This document shows positions 9,913-19,300 of a stretch of 64,000 nucleotides of DNA, one piece after another. The stretch is taken from assembly GCF_014694455.1 (NCBI RefSeq), contig NZ_JAAUWT010000005.1, forward strand, positions 1 through 64,000, written 5' to 3'. The translations under genes and the position numbers were made by a program. The notes beneath the pieces were generated by a model. It had not been told where the DNA came from and ran no database searches. It saw only the letters and a program-made list of their open reading frames with translations. Origin of the DNA: Vibrio sp. S9_S30 (GTDB lineage Bacteria; Pseudomonadota; Gammaproteobacteria; Enterobacterales; Vibrionaceae). Each line of letters starts with the position of its first letter. Within the stretch, counting starts at the first letter, position 1.

Positions 9913-9914
9913 AT

Positions 9915-10226
9915 TTTTAGAATTTAGAGAACCGATTACCTTTTGCCGACAAATTATCTAGACAGTTCTCCAGATCTTAACAACCAGTATAAGACTCAAG
10001 TCTGTCAGAGAAGAACTCGCTCATGTTATCAATGATAAGATCTTGGTTTTTATTATGTTTGAAACCTAAAAGACGAGGTCATCGACCCTAGGTTGGAAGC
10101 CGGTGAATGAGGGAGTGACTCAAAGAAGTAAACTAAAAAAAGACCCTAACGAGTAGGGTCAGTCATATTGACATGGACTAAAAGTTAAGGCCTTAGGGAA
10201 TAGCCCTTGAGGTATTATTCGATATC
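9915..10226. other. Intergenic stretch, only a terminator recognised
   Basis: Between the broken Crp-like gene and the malate-synthase-domain gene I recognise only the terminator at 10135-10160. No open frame with a plausible ribosome site was seen. Confidence 0.5.
10135..10160 (-). terminator. Terminator of the malate-synthase-domain gene
   Basis: On the minus strand a 7-bp stem (GACCCTA paired with TAGGGTC, 10142-10160) is followed by a run of seven T, 67 nt after the stop codon. Confidence 0.75.
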
Positions 10227-10787
10227 TCAGTTTTTGCAAAAGCGAGTGAGTGTATAGTCTTCGCCACTGCGTGAGGTGTATTCTTTGTCAACACTATGGG
10301 CAATAGGATCCCCTTTTGCGCCCGTTTCGAGAAGGCTGATCCAGTAACGGTGATTAGATTGGGTTTCCATGCACAGTGACGTACGTGATTCGAGCTGTAT
10401 GTCTTGGATATTCGCTAAATTATCAATGCTACCTAAGTGTGCCCCTAGCGTAATTTCTAGGTGTGAACCCTGTGCATCTTTTAGCAAGATGGCTTCTGGT
10501 TCGCGTTTGTGACCGGATAAAGCGACAAACTGTGAAGGATTGTCTAACCCCACCAACTTCCCATCTGCAAAGCAGGCCACTAAGTTGCAGTAGTAAACCA
10601 TATAGTTCACCACATCTTGGTGTGAACCATATTCTAGCGGGAAAGATGAATCCAGTATTTCTTTTGCTCGTTGTTGCTTCTCTGTCACTCGTTGCGCATT
10701 TGATTTTTCAGCAGCGAGGACAGAAGTCGCATCAAACTGTTGTTCGGTTTCTGCATTTTGATTGTTCGAAGCAGTTGATATAGTCAT
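10227..10787 (-). CDS. Stand-alone malate synthase G alpha/beta-domain protein
   Basis: I chose ATG 10787 (186 residues) because GAGGA lies 8-9 nt upstream; the frame stays open to a TTG at 10883. Residues from about 65 align with the interior of the malate synthase G encoded at 44125-46302: FPLEYGSHQDV here matches FPLNEGSHHDV there, followed by PSQFVA/PGQFVA, REPEAILL/REPTSIIL, IQDIQLES/IDDIQIES and RSGEDYTL/RNGDDYIL. In known MSG structures this is the discontinuous alpha/beta accessory domain. The barrel stretch between its two parts (containing DFEDS) is replaced here by a shorter sequence, and the rest of the TIM barrel and the C-terminal domain are absent, so malate synthase activity is not expected. 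The first 60 residues are polar and low-complexity. Its promoter shares an operator with the malate synthase gene. Function unknown; a regulatory or binding role is inferred. Confidence 0.85.
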   Translation of the reverse strand: MTISTASNNQNAETEQQFDATSVLAAEKSNAQRVTEKQQRAKEILDSSFPLEYGSHQDVVNYMVYYCNLVACFADGKLVGLDNPSQFVALSGHKREPEAILLKDAQGSHLEITLGAHLGSIDNLANIQDIQLESRTSLCMETQSNHRYWISLLETGAKGDPIAHSVDKEYTSRSGEDYTLTRFCKN

Positions 10788-10886
10788 AGTGATGTCCTCA
10801 TCATTTATCTTTTTTGCTAGCTTAGGTAAAAGGAAGTGACTGTTCTTTTGCCCTTGCTTCAACTTTAGATTAGCGTCAATCAAATA

Positions 10887-10924
10887 AAAATTTCACAATA
10901 AAAATTTCACAGTGTAAATTTTAC
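10887..10924 (-). promoter_or_regulatory. 38-bp operator shared with the malate synthase promoter (copy 1)
   Basis: Read on the minus strand toward the gene at 10787, the element begins GTAAAATTTACA and then has TGTGAAATTTT at offsets 14 and 28. It matches 43944-43981 at 35 of 38 positions (differences at 13, 25 and 26). Its end lies 99 nt before the ATG. A further TGTGAAATTTT lies at 10934-10944 on the opposite strand. It is a candidate binding site of the DUF3612-type regulator at 42401-43939. Confidence 0.85.
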
Positions 10925-11006
10925 AAAAATGGCTGTGAAATTTTATACAGACTCTACCGTCTTTATACGGTTTGTATTTTGAGAAGCGCGAAAATATTAG
11001 AAACAC

Positions 11007-11031
11007 AAAAAAGCGACCGCAATGGTCGCTT
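11007..11031 (-). terminator. Terminator of tcyP
   Basis: An 8-bp stem (AAGCGACC with GGTCGCTT, 11011-11031) is followed on the minus strand by six T, about 100 nt after the tcyP stop codon. Confidence 0.8.
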
Positions 11032-11129
11032 TTAGTCTTTTTGGTTACTTTTTCAAGGAGAAAGAGTTTTATTCCCTTCCTTGAGCGGAGTGGTTATTGG
11101 AATGGAACACCGCACTGACGGTTATAGAG

Positions 11130-12503
11130 CTACACGCTGGCTTCTTCATGTTGTGTATCCGCTCTTTTTTCACCAAGCAATCGGCTGGTAATCGTGCCAG
11201 CTGTCATCGCGCCAGAAACATTCAATGCCGTACGTGCCATATCAATCAAGGGTTCGATTGATATTAATAGAGCCGCTATCGTCACAGGTAACCCCATTGC
11301 AGGTAATACAATGAGTGCCGCGAATGTCGCGCCGCCGCCTACACCCGCAATGCCAAACGAACTAATGGTGATAATGGCAATCAGTGACAGGATAAAGTTG
11401 ATATCAAGCGGATTAATACCCATGGTTGGGGCAACCATAACTGCGAGCATAGCGGGATAAATACCAGCGCAACCATTTTGACCAATTGTCGCACCAAAGG
11501 ATGCTGATAAGTTTGCGATAGCGGGTGGTACATTGAGCTTGGTTATCTGTGCTTCAACATTAAGTGGAATGGTGGCTGCGCTACTACGAGACGTAAACGC
11601 AAAAGTCAGTACAGGCCAAATTTTCTTGAAGTACGCTAATGGGCTGACGCCAACAAACGAAACCAATACACCATGAACGACAAACATCAGCATGATCGCA
11701 ACATAAGAAGCAACAATAAAGCCCAAAAGATTAAGGATGTCTGTAGCACTGGATGTCGCCACCACTTTGGCCATGAGAGCCGCAATACCGTATGGGGTTA
11801 AGGCCATGATCATTTTAACCAAGCGCATGACAATGGATTGGGACGCCTCGACAAACGTTCGAATAGGGGATGCCAACTCCTGTTTTTCCAGCATGACTTT
11901 TCTTGCGGCAATACCGGTTAAAATGCCAAAAATAACCACGGCGATGATGGAAGTGGAACGTGAACCCGTGAGATCGGCAAATGGGTTGGTAGGAATAAAG
12001 CTCACCAACATTTGAGGTATGGTCAAATCGCTCACTCGATCAATTCGATTCTCAAGTACAGAAATACGTGCCGTTTCACGAGCTCCTTCGGTTAACCCTT
12101 CTGCTGTTAGCCCAAATGCTTGAGTAACGCCAATACCGATCACGGCTGAGATCATGGTGGTTACAAGCAGCACGGAAATGGTGAGGGCGCTGATCTTTCC
12201 TAGCGACCCTGAATTTTCAAGTTTCACGACCGCAGCAATCATCGAAACCAATACCAGCGGCATGATGATCATTTTCAGTAAACCAACATAGCCAAGACCC
12301 ACCACATTTATCCAATCGAGGCTTGCCTGTATGGATGCGTGGCCTTCCCCATAGATCAGTTGAAGTACGAGCCCAAAAAGGCTTCCCGAAACCAAACCTA
12401 TAAGTACGAGCCTTGATAATGTGTTTGATTTTTTCTGCTGTTTAAAAATGAATAACAAAATGAGCGCAAAAACAGCAAGGTTGAGTAAGACGGCGACTGA
12501 CAT
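11130..12503 (-). CDS. tcyP: L-cystine:cation symporter TcyP
   Basis: This 457-residue protein belongs to the dicarboxylate/amino acid:cation symporter (DAACS) family and most resembles TcyP (E. coli YdjN), which imports L-cystine across the inner membrane. It has about eight to ten hydrophobic helices, the serine-rich re-entrant hairpin FAFTSRSSAATIPLN (about 310), SFGATIGQNGCAG (about 340) in place of the Asn-Met-Asp of glutamate carriers, and AGVGGGATFAA (about 390). Length fits TcyP (about 460). The upstream region has an inverted repeat AATTCTGA/TCAGAATT at 12538-12567 that may be an operator. It is monocistronic with its own terminator. Confidence 0.9.
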   Translation of the reverse strand: MSVAVLLNLAVFALILLFIFKQQKKSNTLSRLVLIGLVSGSLFGLVLQLIYGEGHASIQASLDWINVVGLGYVGLLKMIIMPLVLVSMIAAVVKLENSGSLGKISALTISVLLVTTMISAVIGIGVTQAFGLTAEGLTEGARETARISVLENRIDRVSDLTIPQMLVSFIPTNPFADLTGSRSTSIIAVVIFGILTGIAARKVMLEKQELASPIRTFVEASQSIVMRLVKMIMALTPYGIAALMAKVVATSSATDILNLLGFIVASYVAIMLMFVVHGVLVSFVGVSPLAYFKKIWPVLTFAFTSRSSAATIPLNVEAQITKLNVPPAIANLSASFGATIGQNGCAGIYPAMLAVMVAPTMGINPLDINFILSLIAIITISSFGIAGVGGGATFAALIVLPAMGLPVTIAALLISIEPLIDMARTALNVSGAMTAGTITSRLLGEKRADTQHEEASV

Positions 12504-12537
12504 TGATAAATAACCTATATTTACATTTAAGATACAT

Positions 12538-12567
12538 AATTCTGATTAATTTATGAATTTCAGAATT
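12538..12567. promoter_or_regulatory. Inverted repeat upstream of tcyP
   Basis: AATTCTGA (12538-12545) and TCAGAATT (12560-12567) form an 8-bp perfect inverted repeat 35-64 nt upstream of the tcyP start. An operator or a transcript-leader hairpin are both possible; no regulator is assigned. Confidence 0.35.
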
Positions 12568-12785
12568 AATAACTGCTGGCTAACATAGTCTTAGGTGACT
12601 GAATCGCAAAGTGTGATTTGAAATTAGATATATGAAAACATTATATGAAAGATGTTTTTATAGATTGAAAGTCATATTGAGAAGTGTTGGGTACTGAAGT
12701 GTTTGGAATCTAGTGGTGAGCTTACTGGCTACTGGCTATTGAGGAAGAACGATTCGTGTTCCAGTGGATTCGGTCAAATCGTCGG

Positions 12786-13478
12786 TTATTTAAATTGGTC
12801 TAACATCGCGAGCATTGAACGCGTATCAATAATTGTAGGGTAGGGCTGAGTTGTTTGAGTTTCAAATAAGGAATAAAGCATGCACTGTGCGACGTCTTTT
12901 CCTGAAATAGGTTTGAAGTTTGCCAGCTTACCAATAAGAAGAGGTGAGAATAGCTTAAGGATATGTTCAGTAATAACTTCGTTTTTTCGTGGCTTATCGC
13001 GTTCACCACTTAAGGGACCTGGTCTAACAAATACAGTTCTCTCGAACCCCATTCTTGATACGGCAGACTCCATGCGACCTTTACATTTCAAGTAATGAGA
13101 ATAAGAGTGGGGGTCTGCGCCATAACTGGAAATAACGGCAATTCGCGTTACACCGAGCAGTTTCATTTCCTGAGCAACGTTGCACACCAAATCAATGTCG
13201 ACTTTAGCGAGCTTTTCTTTCGAGCCAGCTTGTTTGAGTGTTGTTCCTAGGCAAATAAAACCTATTTCAGGGGAGCGAGCGTTTTCATCCCACTGTGTTA
13301 CCGAAAGGTCAACGTGGATATGCTCTGTAAGCTTTGAATGAGAGAGGTGCGTCGGCCTTCTGCCAATGGCGTGAATTTCGGCAATGGCGTCTTCTTTAAG
13401 AAGCAGCATCATTAACTCATGACCGACTAAACCACTGCCACCTGCGACAATCGCGACTTTACTTTCTGGAATACTCAT
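12786..13478 (-). CDS. NAD(P)-binding Rossmann oxidoreductase, HTATIP2/TIP30-like
   Basis: A 230-residue atypical short-chain dehydrogenase. The start is the ATG at 13478, preceded by GAGAGGGG; an earlier in-frame start at 13535 would overlap the upstream gene and has no such site. The dinucleotide-binding motif is GGSGLVGHELM near residue 12, followed by IGRRP at about 38. ISSYGADP (about 113) and YLKCKGRMESAV (about 127) correspond to the Ser and Tyr-x3-Lys region, with YLKCK as a variant. Bacterial members of this family have no settled substrate. It follows the LysE exporter by 16 nt and is probably cotranscribed with it. Confidence 0.8.
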   Translation of the reverse strand: MSIPESKVAIVAGGSGLVGHELMMLLLKEDAIAEIHAIGRRPTHLSHSKLTEHIHVDLSVTQWDENARSPEIGFICLGTTLKQAGSKEKLAKVDIDLVCNVAQEMKLLGVTRIAVISSYGADPHSYSHYLKCKGRMESAVSRMGFERTVFVRPGPLSGERDKPRKNEVITEHILKLFSPLLIGKLANFKPISGKDVAQCMLYSLFETQTTQPYPTIIDTRSMLAMLDQFK

Positions 13479-13494
13479 AACCCCTCTCGAGAAT

Positions 13495-14118
13495 TTAGCG
13501 CGAGGTTGTGGACAATAAGATTCCTGAACCGACAAACACGCTACCAGTCAGCCTATTAAACAGTTTGGCACGCCCCCTTTGCAATAACCAATTTGAAGAT
13601 TTTGCACCTAAATAGGCATAGATCAAAAGCCAAGACAATTCCATCACCGCAAAGGTACTGGCTAATATCAAATATTGACTGAGTAAAGTGGCTTGAGGAT
13701 CAATAAACTGTGGGAAAAGAGCGGTAAAGAATATGATGGCTTTTGGATTACTGGAGCCGACAATAAAGCCACTGATGAACAGACTTCGGGGGGATTGCCG
13801 AGGGGTGTTCCCTTCTGCCACTTCATAACTTTCCTGTTTGGAGAGCAACGCCTGTACGCCAAGGTAAATTAGGTAGGCAGCTCCCGTCCATTTAATGATA
13901 CTAAATACCCACTCGGATGTCGCGATGATCATACCTAACCCCGTGAAGGAGAGGGTTAGAATACCCATAATGGCGGTCAAACTGCCAAGAGCGGTAAAAA
14001 CTGACGAGTGAAACCCTTGGGTTACCGATTTGCTTAAGCAAAGCAAAACACTGGGTCCCGGTGAAGCGGTAAGTATGAATATCGCCGCGACGTAGATCAT
14101 CCATGTATTCCAATCCAT
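13495..14118 (-). CDS. LysE/RhtB-family amino-acid exporter
   Basis: This 207-residue inner-membrane exporter has about six helices. The start ATG at 14118 (MDWNTWMIY) follows AAGGATAG; a longer in-frame start at 14166 lacks such a site. The family signature is TASPGPSVLLCL near residue 16, with GSSNPKAIIFFTALFPQF at about 127. RhtB/LysE proteins export amino acids such as homoserine, threonine, leucine or lysine; the substrate cannot be chosen here. The downstream Rossmann oxidoreductase begins 16 nt after the stop. Confidence 0.88.
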   Translation of the reverse strand: MDWNTWMIYVAAIFILTASPGPSVLLCLSKSVTQGFHSSVFTALGSLTAIMGILTLSFTGLGMIIATSEWVFSIIKWTGAAYLIYLGVQALLSKQESYEVAEGNTPRQSPRSLFISGFIVGSSNPKAIIFFTALFPQFIDPQATLLSQYLILASTFAVMELSWLLIYAYLGAKSSNWLLQRGRAKLFNRLTGSVFVGSGILLSTTSR

Positions 14119-14146
14119 TTCTCTATCCTTATGAAAAATGTGCCAC

Positions 14147-14179
14147 AAAAAAGGCAGCGATATCACCGACTCGCTGCCT
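14147..14179 (-). terminator. Terminator of the chemoreceptor gene
   Basis: A perfect 9-bp stem (AGGCAGCGA with TCGCTGCCT) with a 10-nt loop is followed by six T on the minus strand, 20 nt after the chemoreceptor stop codon. Confidence 0.9.
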
Positions 14180-14199
14180 AAGTTGATACTTTCCTTAAC

Positions 14200-15939
14200 T
14201 TACTGAACTTTAAAGCGCCCGACAACCTCATTTAGCCCTCTTGATGTCGAATCAAGGGTTTGGTTCACGGTATTGGCATTGGAAGCGTTATCATTCAATT
14301 GATGTACAATTTGCTGAATGGCGACCATATTTCTGCTCACTTCTTCTGTAACCAAGCTTTGTTGATCAGCGGAGGTTGCCATCAGCGCGTTTAACTCGTT
14401 AATTTCAATAACGGAATCGGTGACTTGGTTAAGGGAGTCCATCACCTTATTGGTATTTTCAGCGGTATTCTCACAGCTGCTGCGGGTCGATTCCATTGCT
14501 GAAACCACATTGTCGGTCGCGTTTCGTAGCTTACTGAGCATTTCGTTTATCTGAGACGTACTGTCTTGTGTGCGTGCGGCTAATGCCCTGACTTCGTCGG
14601 CGACGACCGCGAAGCCTCTTCCTTGTTCTCCTGCTCGGGCTGCTTCAATCGCAGCATTCAGGGCGAGCAAGTTAGTTTGTTCTGCAATTTCGCCAATGAC
14701 TTGGAGTACGGTGCTGATTTGTTTGGTGTCTGCGCTCATTGTGCTAATAGACTGAGACATACTGCTTACTTCATCTACAAGTGCTGAAACACTGTTTACC
14801 GCTTGAGAAACAATTTCTTTTGATTCCTCTGCATTTGCCGATGTGTGCTCCGTCAACTTCGCTGCATCGGAGGCATTTTGTGCGATGGATTCAGCCGTTG
14901 CACTCATTTGATTGATTGCCGTGATCGCTTGTTTGGTTTCAATATTGTGATTGTTGAGTGTGCGTAGGTTCGATTCTGTTTGACTGTTTATTTGGGATAC
15001 AGCGTTATCAATACTGCGGCTGGATTGTGAGACTTCAACAAACATGTTTTGAAGTTTTTGAATGAACAAGTTGATCGAGTGGGATATTTGACCAATTTCG
15101 TCTTGAGAAGCCACATCCAATCGTTGGGTTAAATCGCCACTGCCCTTCGACAAATCTGCGACCACACTTTTCAAATTTTGCAAAGGTTTGAACGCAACGT
15201 GTAGCAAAGCGACACTGATTCCGATAATAACCACGGCACAAATGACCAGCGCCATGGTGATCAGCCAGTTTAACGAAGACGTATTTTTCTCAATTAAATC
15301 CAAGTCGATATAGCCATTCAGTTGCCAGCTCTTGTCACCCAAAGAGACGCGTTTGTTAAAAGGCATGAGGTTCTCGCCTTGCTTATTTGAGTATATAACC
15401 GTGCCATTTTGGGAAATCAGTTCAATGTAACTGCCGCTGATCGCATAGTCGGCAACAATGGATGACATTTCACTCAAATCAATAACAAAGAAATCGATAG
15501 AATCATCTGGGCGACGTATTGAAATAGTAAGAAGTGGTTTTCCATTCGTCACTGTTACTTCACTGATCGAGGGTAATTCTGTTTGCGAAGAGGCGGCATT
15601 AATAAAAGCCTGAGAATTCTCTTCTTCCATAATGCCAGAATCATCAAATGCGTAGTCGTTTACGATTTTAACTATTTTATAGAAACCGGTGTTTTCTTTG
15701 GTTTCGGCTATATCCATCATACTGAAGTTTAAACTTTTCGCTAAATTGACTTGCCGTTGCAAATCGGTGCTGAGTTTCGTCTTAACCAGATCGATATTGT
15801 GGCTGATGTTCTTTGTATCCGAGTCGCTAATGTATTGGCTAATGAAGTAGTGAACACTGACGTAAGAAGTAAGAATGGTAATGGATACAATGGTGGTAAT
15901 TAGAGCGATGATCTTGTTTTTGAACGATAAGTTTTTCAT
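14200..15939 (-). CDS. Methyl-accepting chemotaxis protein
   Basis: A 579-residue chemoreceptor. The start is the ATG at 15939 ([10 protein letters not shown]); a longer frame exists but would put unlikely residues before the signal anchor. Layout: TM1 (about 8-30), a periplasmic sensor of about 200 residues with a Cache-like pattern ([25 protein letters not shown]), TM2 (about 225-247), HAMP (248-300), and the cytoplasmic signalling domain with the conserved hairpin tip [20 protein letters not shown] and [14 protein letters not shown]. It binds CheA/CheW at that tip. The ligand is unknown. It is divergent from the large hybrid kinase at 16343 and may sense related signals. Confidence 0.93.
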   Translation of the reverse strand: MKNLSFKNKIIALITTIVSITILTSYVSVHYFISQYISDSDTKNISHNIDLVKTKLSTDLQRQVNLAKSLNFSMMDIAETKENTGFYKIVKIVNDYAFDDSGIMEEENSQAFINAASSQTELPSISEVTVTNGKPLLTISIRRPDDSIDFFVIDLSEMSSIVADYAISGSYIELISQNGTVIYSNKQGENLMPFNKRVSLGDKSWQLNGYIDLDLIEKNTSSLNWLITMALVICAVVIIGISVALLHVAFKPLQNLKSVVADLSKGSGDLTQRLDVASQDEIGQISHSINLFIQKLQNMFVEVSQSSRSIDNAVSQINSQTESNLRTLNNHNIETKQAITAINQMSATAESIAQNASDAAKLTEHTSANAEESKEIVSQAVNSVSALVDEVSSMSQSISTMSADTKQISTVLQVIGEIAEQTNLLALNAAIEAARAGEQGRGFAVVADEVRALAARTQDSTSQINEMLSKLRNATDNVVSAMESTRSSCENTAENTNKVMDSLNQVTDSVIEINELNALMATSADQQSLVTEEVSRNMVAIQQIVHQLNDNASNANTVNQTLDSTSRGLNEVVGRFKVQ

Positions 15940-16342
15940 GCACTTTACATCCCTAAAAGTGTACTGAAGAAAGCAACCGCATGGCGAGGAGCTAACGATA
16001 TGCACCACATGTTAAGCAGAGCGCTAACAATGTGCAATCGATATGCAATAAAGACCTTAAATTGAGCTTCATATTAATCAAGTTGAGCTTTTATCAAGAC
16101 AGAACATAGATGAATGTAATTTATAAAACCATTTTGAATAAGTGTCTGTATGCATAATATTTTAATGGCGTATCAATAGTTTGAGCTATAATTATAAGTA
16201 TTGAACTGGACGCTATATAAGCAAGCGCTAAAATTCAAGCATAAAAAGTTTTTAATTATAAAAAGATAAATTATTCATGATGCAGATGAAGAGAGAGTTT
16301 TGCGTATTGTAGCCAGTGAAACCAAACGGATTTAGGCTGATT
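15940..16342. other. AT-rich divergent promoter region
   Basis: This region separates the chemoreceptor and the hybrid kinase. A TATAAT hexamer at 16187-16192 is a possible -10 element for the kinase. I see no small gene and no clear operator. Confidence 0.4.
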
Positions 16343-19300
16343 ATGAAAGTCAAAGTTAAAAATATAACACTACTAACCGTTGTCACATCGTTGCTGTTTT
16401 CAGTTCTTTATTACGTTACGTGGAGCGCGACACATGAACTGGAAAGTAAAGTGCAAAGTGAAATGCAAAACGCGGCAAAAGAACTGATTGAAAAGATCGA
16501 TCGTAACTTATTCGAACGGTTTCACGATGCACGAGCCTTTGCTCTCAATGCGAGTTTATTGTCAACTATCCCCAATCAAGACGACGCCTCAAACATCAAT
16601 CTTACGGAATATCTCGATAAGTTAATTACCGAATATAAGGTATACAGCCATATTTTGCTTTTTTCTAACCAAGGTGTCCTCATCGCACAAAATCGAATGG
16701 ATGCATTTGGGGAAGAGATAAAACCAGTAAAGCCAAAGCCAGAAGAAGTTATTTTAAAACAGTGGTTTAATGATGTTTTGAATGAATCCTACTTGCAACC
16801 CTTATCGCCAAACCCAGCCTACCCAGAATTAGGAACAGTCGTATCCGGACCCAATTCATCTCTTTTGGGACAGAAGAGCGGGCGCGACGAGCAGTACGAT
16901 ATGATGTTTGCGACGGCAATAAATAATGATTTGGGTGAGGTGATAGGGGTATGGGTAAACGTTTTAGATTTTAAGTTTCTAGAAGATATATTTCTTGAAT
17001 ACCACTTATCGCTACTCATGAAAGGCTATCACAACATTCAGCTACTGCTTGTTGATCACAAGAATGATGTCCTTATCGATATGCGGTCAAAAGACAATCA
17101 AGCCATGGATTACTTTCGGACAAACGCGGAGTTAAAAGGAAAAAATTTCAATACCGTCTATCAAACTCAGTCAGTGACGTACCCAGATTCGACGAAGGAT
17201 ATCTCCTTCGTCAATCAACCCGGAGAGGAAGAGCTTCTCAGAGTGAGTGCAAATAGCCTCGGTGCCTATGACTTTCCTGGGCTTAGCTGGCAGGTATTCA
17301 TTCAGGTGCCAAGCGAATCGGCGTTTGTAGAAGCGGGGCAACTCAAAACAAAATTGTGGTTGATCTCGATTATGATCATCGCCGTGCTGGTATCAACGGG
17401 CTTATACATGTTTTACCGCGTGAGCTCCCCGCTCAAACAGTTAGCAGACATATTCTCACAGCTATCACGTAGCGATTTTTCGACACCGTTGCCCAAATAT
17501 CGCCGAAATGACGAAGTAGGGGAAATTATTAGAGCGGTGGATATCTTTAAAAGCCGGCTTCAAGACCGTGAAAAACTGCTTAAGAAAACGTTAGACCTAC
17601 AGCAAGAGTTGGATTTGCAACGAAGGGCGATTCGTGCCGCAAAATCCGGAATGATGGTTTGTGATGCTAAAGATCCTGCGCTTCCTATTGTGTATGTCAA
17701 TCACGCTTTCTTAGCGATGACGGGGTATACCAGTGAGGAAGTCATAGGGAAAAAACCTGATTTTTTCCACGGTTCCGATCAGAGTCAGCCAGGGTTAAGT
17801 GAGCTAAGGAGTGCTTTGTCTGAAGGACGCTCTTGTAATGTATACATTCAAAATAGGCGAAAAGATGGGTCACTATTCCAATGCCATTTATACGTTGATC
17901 CTGTTTATTCCGACGAAGGCATATTGACACACTTCATCGGCATCCAAACAGACGTAACAGAATTACACCAAGCGAAAGAAGAAGCGCAAGAAGCTAACCG
18001 GTTGTTGCAGGACTTGATTGCTCAAACAACGTTAGATCTCGAAGACAGTGAGAGCCGCATGAAGGCGGTGTTCAAGTCGGCTATTGATAGCCTAATTATC
18101 TTTAAATTGGATGAATCCATTTTAGATATTAATGATTCAGCAAGAAAACTGTTTGGTTGGACTCGGGAGGAACTGTTAGGTAAGCCATTTGACATTTTGT
18201 TCGCCGACGATTTTGGGCAGAAAAAAGGCAACTTTCTTACTCATTCGTCCTCGGTGGATACGTCCGATAAAGGGAAAGACAGTGATGAGGTGATGGGGAA
18301 ATCCAAAAGTGGGGCGCTTGTGCCACTAGAAATGTCGATTACCCAAGTTGCAGCCAATGGGGAAGCTTACTATTTAGGAACGCTGAGGGATATCAGTGAG
18401 CGTAAGCAAGCCGAGTCGGAGTTGAAGTTAAGTAAGAGCAACCTCCAAAATTTGGTTAGGCGTTTAAACCTTGCCACGGAGGCTGGGGAAATTGGGATTT
18501 GGAATTGGGACTTTAGAAGCGGTGAACTCGAATGGGATGACCGGATGTATCTTATGTATGACGTGGACAAAGAAAAGGCCACAGATACCTACGATATGTG
18601 GAAAGTTCGAGTTCATGAGGAAGATGCCTCTTACGCTGAAGATGAACTGATGAGGGCGAAAGACAGTTTGTCTCGTCTTAATTCTGAGTTTCGAATTCAG
18701 TGTCGAGATGGTGAAGTCAGGTGGATAAAAGCCGCAGCGGATGTTGTGTTTGACGAAAGTTCAGGTGAAGCCATTGGCATGGGCGGAGTCAATATCGACA
18801 TTACCAAAGAGAAAACTGCGCAAGATGTTTTAAGGCGTGAAAGTGAAATCGCAAACGCCGCCAATGAAGCGAAATCGATGTTTCTGGCCAATATGAGCCA
18901 TGAGATTAGAACACCAATGAATGGTGTGGTTGGGATGATCAACTTGTTAAGTGAAACCGAGCTGACGCCCGAACAAAGTACGATGGCTACAACCATTCGT
19001 GATTCCTCTATGACGTTATTAAACATCATTAATGACATTTTAGATTTCTCCAAAATCGAAGCTGGGCAAATGCAAGTAGAGAACATTCCCGTTGAATTCC
19101 TAGTGGTCATGGAGCGCACAGCAGACGTGTTGTTCTTGCAAGCACAAAAGAAAAATATCTCGCTATTGCTAAAGCATGATGCTCGAATTCCTCAGTACAT
19201 AATGAGCGACGGAGTTCGGTTGGGGCAGGTGTTGCTCAATGTGGTAGGGAATGCTGTGAAATTCACCAGTGGAGATCAGCACTATCAAGGGCAAGTATGG

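Noticed and set aside
10788..10883. Extended N-terminus of the malate-synthase-domain protein from a TTG at 10883
   Set aside because: The start would lie next to the operator with no ribosome site, whereas the ATG at 10787 has a well-placed GAGGA.
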